Assembly: GCA_037043455.1 (NCBI GenBank)
Contig: JAWPHD010001130.1
Coordinates: forward strand, 186,001-250,000
Length of the DNA stretch: 64,000 bases
Direction of reading: 5' to 3'
From: Cyrtodaria siliqua
Taxonomy: Eukaryota > Mollusca > Bivalvia > Adapedonta > Hiatellidae
Shown: positions 23,531 to 34,490 of the stretch, piece after piece
How positions within the stretch are numbered: position 1 is the stretch's first letter
Layout of the letters: each line of letters starts with the position of its first letter
Program-made: the position numbers and the translations under genes
Notes under the pieces: model-generated
What the model saw: the letters and a program-made list of their open reading frames with translations, nothing else
What the model was told of the DNA's origin: nothing
The model's database searches: none

Positions 23531-23936
23531 GCAAATAAGTGTCGTCACATCCGGTAATACTGTTCCTGGTTATTTAAAATGCTGACCACACCTCCATGAT
23601 ACCCTCATTTTCATCAACACAGTGTTGATGGGACGATGGGAACCAGCGATATTTCTGCATAGTATAGAAGAAGGCATAATTCAAAATTAGGATGTTGAGT
23701 ACCTTATTCGGTTTGGTATTAGTTTGACTTTATGAGCAATTAGCGAAAATGCTAATTTCACAAGAACTATCACCCGATAAAAAACAATCACTGAAGACAA
23801 TAATTTACATATGTGCCCATAAACATACCTATGTAATAAAATGCCCATATTCAAAACTGGGGCTGACTATGTTATTTTTCTGTTATTCTACAAGATACCA
23901 TACATGTACCTGACAAGAAGGCACACATTTTCGTTG

Positions 23937-24010
23937 TCTCTGGGGTCAGGATATCTTTGGGGTCAGGATACCTCTGGGGTCAGGATACCTTTGGGGTCAG
24001 GATACCTTTC
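23937..24010. repeat. 18 bp minisatellite, four units
   Basis: Four head-to-tail copies of a unit containing TGGGGTCAGGATA(C/T)CT. Confidence 0.9.
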
Positions 24011-25079
24011 GCATGAGAATTTGTCCAGATGAGTATACCATGTTTCATTAGAAATAACATTTATCCAACGCATGACCAACAAAGAAAATCTACAGCTATA
24101 AACTGCCTGTTTATTCTGTGTACCGTGCTGGGATTATTTATCAGCGTACTACTTTCGAAACATACGACACCGGAAACAAAACAATAGCAGGCTCGCACTA
24201 AATATATAAGGCGGCGTATGCGTCATCCTTCTTGAACACCATGATCTCGATAGTGTGATATAGAGTAATTTTGAGCGATACGTGCGTTTATGGTCGCCAT
24301 AATATTAAACTACAGTTTGTTTTCATTGGGATAATGGAAAATAAATGAGCCAAGAATTAACCATTTTATTTCGTGCAATCGGAGATTATGGGCAATTGCT
24401 AATGTGCGAAAAATGTCGAAGACATCTAAATATTCTGTGATTTTATTTAAAAGCATCTTTGATCGTTTTTCCCCCACACATATCTAATCAATCTATTCTA
24501 ATCTTTAATAAGACTGGAGCGTTCACACAAGTCTTCAGATTCGATACGATTTGGCAGGACAAACTAATCAACCGCACATGGAAGTATTCACAATACCATT
24601 AGATAAGCAACACAATACATCGAAAACAACAACAACAAAAAACCTGCAGCAGAGCTGCGTCAAAAAACTGTGTTTATCATGCAAACTATTAAACGAAAAC
24701 ATTATTATTTCGGAATTACAAATCAAAAACCGCTTCTCTTTAGCTCAGAACATGCTGTCAATCCCAATTGTGACATGAAATAGTTTAGTTGTACTTTCAG
24801 ACAATAACTTAATACAAATCTATTACGATTTTTACCATTTATGGGATAAACCGAGTGACAATCTGAAATCACAACATTGTTGCACAAATCATAACGTTCG
24901 TCATCGGCAGCCTGTCTTCGGGAATGCCCGTAAAATTCTAAAACTTTTGTTTTATTAGATATGATTTATTAAAATCCTACTAGAGTAGATTATTTTATGT
25001 TATTAAGCTTGTTTATGTTGCTACTAACAATTAATAAAAAAAAATGTTGAAATCTTACAGGACGTTATGATCCGTCGTA
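24011..25079. other. Intergenic, nothing recognised
   Basis: No supported exon or repeat. The open frame at 24551-24778 is not conserved-looking. Confidence 0.35.
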
Positions 25080-25350
25080 TTTGTTTGTAATTTTCCGTCA
25101 AAATAGCGGAAACAGTAATTTGACTAATTTGTATTACTTTCCCGTCGTAGAGAACGTTTTCTCAGCGCGTTACGTGCTCTAAGACTCGTTATTTTGTTTT
25201 TGTTCGTTCCAAAGGTGTCCATGGTGCTTATGTCTTCAACATATTCCGTCAAAATAGCGGAGAATTAAGTCGGTGGTACGTAATATTCTCACGTCGTAGA
25301 GAACGTTTTTCCGGCGCGTTCATCACAACGGGAAACGTTCTCTACGACCC
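25080..25350. repeat. Two-copy direct repeat with GTCGTAGAGAACGTTTT
   Basis: TTCCGTCAAAATAGCGGA followed about 55 bp later by CGTCGTAGAGAACGTTTT and then GCGCGTT occurs at 25095-25170 and 25247-25320. A third, inverted AACGTTCTCTACGAC lies at 25333-25349. Possibly a decayed element end; class unknown. Confidence 0.6.
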
Positions 25351-25748
25351 ATTTTTATTTTGTTTTTCAAAACGTTTCGTATATTTCTTTACGATGTGCG
25401 AAACTTACGACCTACACCGATCACAGACGCTTCAAAATTGAAGCGCTTCGGAGACCCAGAATTATCAAGCTTCCCTTTTCAGTAATGTTTTATTTATGGG
25501 GACAGAATGGAATACCTTTGGCTCATTGAACACACAGAAACCTACTAATATCACATGAGCTTTCACCTGATGCAAACTAACTCGGACGCCAATGATATGC
25601 ATTTCTGTCAAAAAGCAATAACTAGCCAATATAAAGCCAATCATCCAGACTGGAGTCAATAGTTTTATTGTTATGTTACTCACTGTCAGAAAACTGCATG
25701 TTGTTGTTGCCATCTGCATGCCTTTTAGGGCAAGGATACATTTAAACT

Positions 25749-25985
25749 GACTTGATCACTTGCCCCTCACTGCTGTAGGTTCGATCCCTCAGGGGCCTAG
25801 GAATCTTTATGTGGGGAAGCTATCCAGCTGGCTTGCGGAACGTCGGTGTTTCTACCCAGGTGCCCGCCCGTGCACGAAAGTTGCTTGGAGGGGCACTTGG
25901 GGTATTCCTCCACCAATGGAAGCTGGAAAGTCGCCATATGACCTGCGCTTTTGGTGCGACTATAAAATCCAATTCAATTCAATTA
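25749..25985 (+). repeat. SINE-2, copy 3
   Basis: Plus orientation: B box TAGGTTCGATCCC near the start, then CAGCTGGCTTGCGGAACGTC, TACCCAGGTGCCCGCCCGTG, TGGAAAGTCGCCATATGACC and a (CAATT)n tail. The A-box part of the head is truncated. Two overlapping open frames across it are artefacts. Confidence 0.85.
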
Positions 25986-26756
25986 CTTTCATTCCAAAAA
26001 GAACTAAACCAATGAAGTAACCAAAATATCACTTGGCACCTTAACTTTTCCTTCTATCTTCTCTCTCAATTATTCGCTGATTTTGATAAGAACACATTCA
26101 AAAGATTCATAGATTCAAAATGGGATTATAATAGTTTATGTTTATTTTCAAAATAAGAAATTATATAAAAAGATGCTTAAATTCAAAAATGTCATCATTT
26201 TTCGCTTTTCTCTTAAACATTAAGGTGCTGACATAGTCAAAGTTTTCGTCAAACTCCTTTTTTGCTCTAATTGTAAGAGAAAGCAAATACATTGGAAGGA
26301 ATTTTAAATTTGTAATGGGATTTGGCTTGAATGAAATGTGTATCTATAAAACTCTTCATGATATGTGTGTTTATATTTTAAAACTTTGCCATGAAAGATT
26401 ATTTTCGTAGTGTCCAATCTATTTGTTATTAGGTATGTGGGCCTACTGGTTAGCTTAAAACGATTTTAAGTATACACAAGCTCGCTACTATCCTGTCTTC
26501 AGCGCTCAAATTGACAAGACGGTGTAATTAGAGTACATCCCATCAAAAGGAAATCTCTAACAATAAAGTCCAGGTAAATTAGTAAACGATACACGTATAT
26601 GTTATTGCAAAACTATTATACAAATATATATTTAGAAACACTTAAGGATGTATCCATAATTGTATTGAACAACCACAAGCGCTACAGCAAAAAACATCTA
26701 GGGTACAAGCAGGAAGCCCGAAGTTCATACACTGACCTCCCTTTTCATGGTTTCAG
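25986..26756. other. Intergenic, nothing recognised
   Basis: No supported feature. Confidence 0.35.
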
Positions 26757-26827
26757 AAGGTGCAGTCCTGGAGTCCTACGATGTTGTCCGACCATCGCAC
26801 AAGAGAACAGTGAAGCGTAGTAGCTGA
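26757..26827 (+). CDS. Possible exon, unassigned (weak)
   Basis: A TTTTCATGGTTTCAG acceptor-like sequence is followed by an open stretch which, after two phase bases, encodes GAVLESYDVVRPSHKRTVKR and two serines before TGA at 26825-26827. A donor-like GTAGTA lies just before the stop, so the exon could end there instead. The ESYDVVRP phrase faintly recalls the start of ADAM-type metalloprotease propeptides, but this is far too short to assign. It could equally be chance. Confidence 0.15.
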
Positions 26828-27533
26828 TTATCAGACATCTCAAGCTGAACAGGGAATAATTACTAAAAAATGCCTATTGATAAACATTATTTTCCTGTCT
26901 GGTATTGGTTCCTGTTCCATTGAGCGTTCAACTTTGGAGCAGAGTACCTTAACCGGAAATGAAAACTGCCGCCAGCACATAGACTGGCGCTCGTAAGTGG
27001 ATTTCTAGATATGCATCGCGAATCGGAACAACTTGACGTGTGCAACTGTAGCACTGTCAATTTAGCCAATAAAACGTTCGAAGTCAGCGGATATATCTGG
27101 CGTGTTGAGAACACGAGAAACGTTTTGCGGAGATCTTATAAGAGGCTATTAGTGATTATTTCGCCTTAAATTGGTCCATCAAATAACGGAGCCAGTAATT
27201 TTAGAAGTATAACAACACACTGATGTCGTTAAATCAGCAAGCTTTATTGGCCATCACTACACAGAAACACTTTCATTTTGTCATTTAAATGTGATTTTAT
27301 GACAACTGGGGGGCAGTTGCGAAATTTTAAACATTTTAGAAAATAAAAACTCAAAACAACTATCATCTTTTCACGCAATCGAATGCATAAATAAAAAAGC
27401 GAGATTAACTAAACTGTTATTTCCCTTGCCAGTGATGGTAGGAACTTTCTGGCGCTCAAAAAAAAGATCTGTGTTATTCGGTTCTTGTTTATTTCTTAAA
27501 ATGTACAAATAGTTTCTCTTTTTTTTGTTGCAG

Positions 27534-27734
27534 GTGACAAGAATGGGACATGTTCATGATTTCATACAGGTTTGGATATGCCTGAATAATTCTGAGCGGA
27601 GATATGAGAATCTAATACCAGGTAGTGATACACTTGAAAATGAAATTGAAATGGACAATTCAAGAGGGTCTCTTCAAACTATTGATATTAAAAAAAAAAG
27701 CAAATCGTTCAACCCCGTGTTTTTTGCTGGATAA
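27534..27734 (+). CDS. Possible terminal exon of an unrecognised gene
   Basis: A strong acceptor (pyrimidine run from about 27514, then GTTGCAG ending at 27533) precedes a 66-codon open stretch in phase 0, closed by TAA at 27732-27734. The peptide is hydrophilic with a short nonpolar start (HDFIQVWICL), an acidic middle (LENEIEMD), a basic KKKSK and ends FNPVFFAG. Its composition is protein-like and it matches none of the repeat families in the window. I do not recognise the family. No AATAAA follows closely, and the partner exons are not evident upstream. A chance open frame remains possible. Confidence 0.3.
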   Translation: MTRMGHVHDFIQVWICLNNSERRYENLIPGSDTLENEIEMDNSRGSLQTIDIKKKSKSFNPVFFAG

Positions 27735-28140
27735 TTCGAGCAAAAGACGTCCAATTTCACAAAGATAATATTTTTAAGAACATTCATGAAGTTCTACAGT
27801 GGTCCAGAGGGGTCCTGGTACATATGTAGAGCAATGTAAAATTAATTGTGTTGTGAGACGTGCAAAGACAATGTAATGACTTGTAATGTGTTGTTAAAAC
27901 AGTGTTTGTTTATGAAATCGTTTTGTTAACGTTTTATCAGTCTTTTTTTTATACACGAGAGTTAAGTTATACTCATACTTTGGTAAAAGTTTTCCATATG
28001 GGATCGGATATCATTCCGATAACATCCATATGTTCCCTTAGAAGTTGACGTTAATTAGGAATTCCGTAGATACTATTGTTCGTGTTTGCAGCGTCCGCTT
28101 AATATGCACTGAAGACTGGTATACATAACTGAAGTGTTTA
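27735..28140. other. Intergenic, nothing recognised
   Basis: No supported feature. Confidence 0.35.
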
Positions 28141-28141
28141 A

Positions 28142-28181
<40 letters not shown>

Positions 28182-28315
28182 CAATAATAGTAGTAGTATT
28201 AATAATAATAAAAAGAACATAAAGAAGTAGTAGTAATAATATTAATATTAATAATAATAATAATAATAATGATAGTAATAATGATAATAATAATAACTAA
28301 ACAATAGTTTAAATA

Positions 28316-28359
<44 letters not shown>

Positions 28360-28620
28360 TAATAATAGTAATAATAATAATAATAACATAATAATAATAA
28401 TAACATAACAATAGTAATAATAATATTATTATAAAATAATAATAATAACACAATAATAGTAATAATAATAATAATAGTAATAATAATAATAATTTAATAG
28501 TATTAATATTAATAATAAATAATAATAACGTAATAATAGTAGTAGTAATAATAATAATAATAATAACAACATAATAGTAGTAAAACTAATAATAATAATA
28601 ATACAATTATAATAATTAGG
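28141..28620. repeat. AAT trinucleotide microsatellite
   Basis: About 480 bp of imperfect AAT triplets with occasional AAC, AGT and frame shifts. The tyrosine-, isoleucine- and leucine-rich open frames here are not genes. Confidence 0.95.
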
Positions 28621-28710
28621 ATGATGATGATGATGACGACGACGAGAAGGACGACGACGACGGGCGGCGGCGGCGGCGACATCGACGACGAAGACGAGGG
28701 CGACGACGAC

Positions 28711-28763
<53 letters not shown>

Positions 28764-28765
28764 CT
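28621..28765. repeat. GAT/GAC/GGC compound microsatellite
   Basis: The AAT run passes directly into GAT, then GAC and GGC triplets, and back to GAT. The GC-rich centre (GCGGCGGCGGCGGCGAC) is unlike its surroundings. Confidence 0.95.
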
Positions 28766-29305
28766 ATCAAGAATAACATATTTGGCTTATATCCAATGTG
28801 ACAATTGATCCTCTGATAAAATATAGTTATATTAGGTACATACATCGTTGAAACAATGGGTGTATATTGAATAACAAATGTCTAGAAACTGTATTTTACA
28901 TTTAGAAAACAAAGCGCAATATGAGTTTAGATCAAAATATTATTAATATCAAGTCAAATTGACAATAAAAGCATCACAAACAAAAACAAAACACACACGC
29001 TGCTTTGAAATGATAGATGTATTATTATTGTTATTATTATTATTTTTAATATATTTTTTTATTTTTTTTAATATATAATATGTCAATATAATTAACAATA
29101 TTTTGAGTAATGGAAAATCGGTCTGAATAATGTTATTATTTGCATGATTATGTGTTGTAAGGTGCACTGAGCTTTAGGGGAAATAGAATGATGTGTTTGA
29201 TATTATAGCATGCATGTATTTCAAGCAGTGTGCCTCAATCAATGATAGTTGTCAGCAACATCTTTTCCCAAGCTGATTGTGTCAGTTATTTATTAAATTA
29301 AAATA
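28766..29305. other. Intergenic, AT-rich
   Basis: Includes a short TTATTA run at 29021-29045. No feature supported. Confidence 0.35.
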
Positions 29306-29493
29306 GTTCTAATCCCACTCGGAGCTCGAGATGTAAGTGTTAAAGTGTCGATTCTTACGAATGGCAGGAGGTATACTGTACTTGTTCTTCCCAGGAAAAG
29401 GTGAGTGGTTTGACTGTACCACGAACATATCGACCGTTATATATAGCCTAAAATGTGCTGAAAATTGACGAAAAATACCATTCAACCAACCAA
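29306..29493 (+). repeat. SINE-1, diverged, head truncated
   Basis: Begins at the B box (GTTCTAATCCCACT) and continues through GGAGCTCGA, AAGTGTCGATTCTTACG, GGCAGGAGGTATACTGTA, AATTGACG and a CCAACCAACC tail. One of the older copies. Confidence 0.75.
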
Positions 29494-29812
29494 CTTAAAT
29501 AAAATATTCCCTAAACAAATTAAAAACTACAATTACTCATTAACGGCGACATTGTTAAAAGGGGTACATCAACATCAGGCTTCGGGATTAAACAACGTGA
29601 AATGGTTCAACGATAGAAAGATAGAATATGAACAGGTTCCTATAATAAAGTGCAACAATTATACCAAGTCTTATCAGTCCATAGAGGAATCCCAAAGTTG
29701 TAAATACAGCTGTCACGCGAATCACAACGGCCATATCCACAATGACGCTCGCGTTCCAATTTTGCAATTTTTTTAAAATAGCTAAACCTGTCGCGTAATC
29801 TGAATCTGAATA

Positions 29813-29868
29813 ATCGACATTCATATATAACCTTACATGTGTTAAAAATGACGAAAACAAACAAACAA
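29813..29868 (+). repeat. SINE-1 3' tail fragment
   Basis: TCATATATAACCTTACATGT, AAAATGACG and AACAAACAAAC match the SINE-1 3' end only. Confidence 0.65.
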
Positions 29869-30295
29869 TCTGAATCTGCGAAGTACTCCCATACTTCAAA
29901 TTGAAAATCATAGGAGGCGCAAGTCAGGGTCAAACCAAGAAAGGTGCGTGTAACCATAGTTAGGAAATACCATCTACGGGTCTTTTAATTTTATATATTC
30001 AGCGTAATTTTCTTTCTGTGGTTTATGGCTTATTTAGTTTTTTAATCAATTTAATACAGAAATAATGCAGTTGAACAATTCTAAAAAAAATGTCAACCCT
30101 GAAGTACCGGTTTAAACAGAAAAAGAGGCAGTCGTTGAACATTGAAAATATTGAAATCGCCCCATCTTGATAGTAAGTTGTACTCTGTACCCAGATTACT
30201 CAACTTAAATACTCGTGAAACGCATTCGCTTCACGATAAAATAGCACGCATGTGCATCTTTAAGTTTTTAACGAATATTAACTAGAAAAAAATCA
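29869..30295. other. Intergenic, nothing recognised
   Basis: No supported feature. Confidence 0.35.
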
Positions 30296-30618
30296 CTTTA
30301 TTTCACACCTCTATAATTCTAGCCAATCTGTTCAGTCTTTTTAACCATGTGACAATACAGTATATTCACTATTGTACTGAAGACACAGGCTTTAATACCT
30401 ACACACCTGTTTTCCATATTTGTACTTCACATTCCATATCACGTGATCCATATTTGTACTGCAGAATCACGTGATTCATATTTGGACTCGACAAGTCAAA
30501 TTTTGGACTAAAGGAAGATAACTCTAACAGCTCAATAACGGAAACAGCATGTTTGAATTTAAATGTAGAAACCACAAATACTACGTTTGGTTAGAATTAT
30601 AGAGGTATGAAATAAAGA
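30296..30618. mobile_element. Miniature element D, 25 bp inverted repeats
   Basis: About 320 bp between CTTTATTTCACACCTCTATA and its inverted partner TATAGAGGTATGAAATAAAG. Inside, CACGTGAT(C/T)CATATTTG is repeated. Non-coding. Confidence 0.75.
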
Positions 30619-30623
30619 GTTCA

Positions 30624-30800
30624 TTTTACAGTGTTGAGTACAATACTGAATTATAATGAACTCGTATCCAGCAGACAGAATCCAATACTGAATTATATTG
30701 GATTCGTATCCAGCAGACAGAATCCAAATGGCCAAATGGATTCTGTCTGCTGGATACGAGTCCAATAGAATGTTCAGTATTGTACTCAACACTGTAAAAT
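30624..30800. mobile_element. Foldback element adjoining D
   Basis: Begins TTTTACAGTGTTGAGTACAA and ends in its complement. The arms also share ACTCGTATCCAGCAGACAGA, which occurs once more as an internal direct duplicate (near 30704). Could fold into a long hairpin. Confidence 0.8.
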
Positions 30801-31288
30801 AACCTCATGTAATTTGATTCTAGAGTGTCTACTGCATTACAACTACAACAATATCTCGTCTTCGCTGCTGTCAAAGAAAAAGTCAAGATAGAAAGGATTC
30901 AGCTGTTTGAGTATTCCCCATAGAGCAGTATTGGCCATAATCACGTTAAATAAACGGTCACATTACCAATACAGTGAAAGGCATTTAAAGTTGTATCAAG
31001 AGACTAACCGACACGATAAGCACGAGGATAAGTAGTGACGAGCAACGTGCGGAGTAATTACCAATTAAACATCATTAGGCATAATGTAAAACGTGGTGAA
31101 TAGCACACGCCGCGGGGAATATCATCCTCGTCTACACTACGCTATGTAACAGAGTATCAGGATAATTCGTCGAACATTTTTTAGCATAAGAATCATTAGA
31201 ATAAGAATCGGTTGCGGCCAAACCAAATAAACATGAGTCGGCCACAGTATGACGAATAAATATATTAAGTGACTGTTTTATAATTACG
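30801..31288. other. Intergenic; possible conserved noncoding sequence
   Basis: 31010-31130 is repeat-free and of mixed composition, with homeodomain-type cores (GGAGTAATTACCAATTAA). No comparison is possible here. Confidence 0.25.
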
Positions 31289-31891
31289 TTAAAGGGAATG
31301 TAGTGACACGGCCAAACAGCTCTATTATTGAGAGTTCTGAAAAACTTAAAAAAAGTAAAAGAATTATCAAAATCGGATGAGAAACAAAAAAGATATGACC
31401 ATTTAAAGGCTGTTCTAAAACGGATATTGGAGGTGCCATTTTGAAAACTATGACGTCATAGTTCCATATTACCATATATGGAATATTGATAAATATCATT
31501 TAAAACGAGGAAAATCACTGCAAATGAATGTAAAAGAATGTAATGGTCATATAAAGCATTATTGCCATTAAGTATTACATATTGTTCATACAGTTGTTGT
31601 CGTTTTTCCCCTATAAATCAGTAAATTTTCATATTTATGAATATTCCATAAAATTATATGTTCATTTAGAACCGTGATGTCATAGCTCTCATAATGGCCG
31701 CTTCCATATCCGATTCAACAGAAACTTCAAATGATCATATCTTCTTTGTTTATCATCAGATTTTGATAATTCTTTCACCCTTATTCAAGTTGTTCAGAAC
31801 TCTCATTAATAAAAATGCGTGTGTGCGCGTATGCACGTATGTAGGTATGAATGCATGGGGTTTAACGTCGATTTTAAAAGATTCCCTTTAA
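31289..31891. mobile_element. piggyBac-like miniature element with TTAA duplication
   Basis: TTAA at 31289-31292 and 31888-31891 flank AGGGAAT...ATTCCCT. Long internal inverted arms (GAGTTCTGAAAAACTT...AATTATCAAAATCGGATGA against TTTTGATAATTCTTTC...GTTCAGAACTCT) make it a foldback. A piece of SINE-3 tail (31812-31874) is embedded in the right arm. Related to the outer element at 44267-45307. Confidence 0.78.
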
Positions 31892-32904
31892 TATTTTACA
31901 TTTTGTCAGCTTTGTGTATGAAACTGGGACGTTGGAAATGCTCACTTCACAAATACTGATATTAAGGAAACCCGTAGTAAGCCCTGAAATTTAATCGAGG
32001 CATACCCCTTTCTAGCGGGCTCTGAGGACATGTACCCCGGAAAAACTGTTGATTTGCTACCTGCATTTTACTGCGTTCCCGGGCCTGATTTTCAGTTTTA
32101 AGTTAGACAAATATATTCAAGTCTATTTTATTGAAGTTATTATATATTGCATTAGAAATGGCTCTATTTCAATAGTTGGTACCTTCCCAAAACTCTACCG
32201 AGGCAACTGCAACGGTGACTCATCGTAGCAACGGGCCTTGGCAATTGACAATGTTTTTATTTTGCTTTCTGTATTAATCTTTCTGTATGTCAATGATGCT
32301 CTGGCAATTTCATTTCATCCCCAATTTTACAACATGTCCTATACAAACGAATACAGAGGCTCCCTTAATTAGCATATCACGTGCTCTCCAATGGCACGCG
32401 GACTCCTGCTTAGCCGCTCAATTTATCTCAGCAATTAATGGCAATAATTAATTTGCCAACTTAATTGGTAGCAATTTACAGCGATCATTAAGCGATAAGC
32501 CGAGTTGTAAATAAACGATGAACAGACGAGACTCGTGATACGGTAGCGGCGGAGTCAGGGATACCCACCCAGGGAAATGGCAGACCACTTGATAATTTTG
32601 CTATACGTTCATGTAGAAAGATGATACTCATATCTGAAATATTAGAATTGATGCTAAAAAACAAGTGTTATATTTTGTATTGCATGCCTCTTCCGCAGAA
32701 TTTAACAGAGTTAAACAATATTTGTATACTACATGATAAGTAATATTTGTATACTACATGATAAGTAAGTAATGAATTGTTTGGCCGAAATCATTTACCG
32801 TTTCAATTTATTTTTAGAACATAGAGATAGAGGTTAGCCCTATTGAATAAAACATTCAGACATGATGACATGGTTTTGGACACTTTGCCTCGTGGAGATA
32901 TATT
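31892..32904. other. Intergenic; candidate regulatory block 32340-32560
   Basis: 32340-32560 has no repeat match and mixed base composition with several TAATT/ATTA cores (CAATTAATGGCAATAATTAA, CTTAATTGG) and a CACGTG. This texture is typical of conserved noncoding elements around developmental genes. It is inference only. Confidence 0.25.
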
Positions 32905-33320
32905 CTGTGTATGTAGGTGTGCGTGCGTGCGTGCGTGTGTGCGCGTATGCACGTATGTAGGTATGAATGCATGGGGTTTAACGTCGACTTTAATTTTTAT
33001 TCGATCAGATCACTATCGTGTCTTCTTGTAACAGTGACCTCAAAGCTCAACTTTGCAGTGCTGGAGCTCAAAGCTCAACTTTATAGTGCTGGAGCTCAAA
33101 GCTCAACTTTATAGTGCTGCCACACACTGAAATATCACGCCTTAGACACATGATACGATACCCCACCTAGTCATATTATACTGACACAGGGTCGACAAGT
33201 CATAGAACTTCCCTGAACGTCAAGCAAGGGAACTTCTAGTGCCATTTTTATAATATCTTTGGTATTACCCGACTGAGGATTGAAGGTTCTCGCATGCGAG
33301 GTGGGCTCACTATCTCTAAA
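32905..33320 (-). repeat. SINE-3, copy 1
   Basis: Shares with 57985-58270: GAATGCATGGGGTTT(A/T)ACG, AAAGCTCA(A/G)CTTTATAGT, CACTGAAATA(T/C)CACGCC, TAGACACATGA, CAAGCAAGGGA and ACTAGTG-like blocks. The right end on the minus strand resembles a degraded tRNA head. Its AAAGCTCAACTTT segment is locally repeated three times. Confidence 0.68.
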
Positions 33321-33337
33321 CCACGTCGTGGTAACCA

Positions 33338-33575
33338 GAGTACTCAAATGCCAAATTGTCGGACCCAATCAGGTTTATTCCGTAGTAGTTTCGTATAATA
33401 TTTTTTGAAATATATTAACATTGTATGGTTTAAAGCATGTTGCCTTATAGAAGGCTCGAACCCTGAACCTTTGGTTCCCTTTTAGACACATAGTAGACGA
33501 CGCTCTAACCAACTGCGCCAAGGCGTTTGTCTTGGCGCAGTCGGGTTGTTGCGATATTAAATAGTATACAAAAAA
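33338..33575 (-). repeat. SINE-4, copy 2
   Basis: Minus-strand tRNA-like head GCGCAGTTGGTTAGAGCG with B box AGGGTTCGAGCC, followed by the body shared with 3427-3655. It directly abuts SINE-3. A short hairpin (TTGGCGCAGT/ACTGCGCCAA) lies beside the head. Confidence 0.75.
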
Positions 33576-34335
33576 AACATAAGCCGGTCAGAACAGTTAC
33601 AAAAGAAAACAGTAAGGGGAATGAATATGATAAAAATAAACGAGCAGTGTGTAGATGTTAGAATTTGTTTATTTGTAATTGTCAACAAACAAAGCACATG
33701 TATCATGAAAGATTTGGGCACTAAACTAGTCATCATGAGACAAAATGAACATGTTTTTATTTGTGGCATCTGTGTCGTATAATGTTATAATATGAATATG
33801 ATAGACATCTGAAATAGTATGTGTAATGGATCACTAAATAGATTGTTGTTTCATGATTAGAATGTGAGAAATTGGGAAAAGACCGTGGTTAGAATATGAA
33901 GAATTTGTAAATTATCATAGTTATAAACAAAAAAACAAAACTTAATGATAATACAATAGCAATTGGAGCGTCTGTGAAGGTAATCTCAGTTGTTAGCAAT
34001 GTAAATTTACATTAGAAGAAAGGGTTTAATGTAATATGTTTTTTTTTATTGAAATCTGATTAGTAGTTCATGAGAATAATTGGCAATGGAACAGACCTAT
34101 TCAAACTATTTAGAAGATGCTTCAGTTAAAGTTTCATCCAGTCTGTTTAATAATTGAAGAGGTGTTGCTTATTTTAAAATCAGACAGCACAAAAAGGAGA
34201 TACATATATAGTTTTACACACAAACAGTAATACATAGATAATTTGGCATGTGAGCGTTCTCCCTGTCTCATATCATTCTTATAGTGAATGGCATTGATCA
34301 ATATGTACTTATGTTAACATAGCATAAATTGACCT
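33576..34335. other. Intergenic, AT-rich, nothing recognised
   Basis: No supported feature. Confidence 0.35.
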
Positions 34336-34490
34336 GTGTCGATTCTTACGGATGGCGGGAGGTATATAGTACTGGTTCTATTCAGGGAACAAGGGATGGT
34401 ATGCCACTACCACCAAAACTATCGACCGCCATACATGTATATGGCCTAATATGTGTTTAAATGACTTAGACATAAAACACGATTTAAACA
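34336..34490 (+). repeat. SINE-1, diverged 3' half
   Basis: GTGTCGATTCTTACGGATGG, CGGGAGGTATATAGTACTGG, CTACCACCAAAACTATCGAC and the ATGACTTAGACATAAAACAC segment correspond to the SINE-1 body and tail; the tRNA head is absent. Confidence 0.7.

Noticed and set aside
28199..28845. Tyrosine/isoleucine-rich or histidine-containing open frames
   Set aside because: Translations of the AAT/GAT microsatellite.
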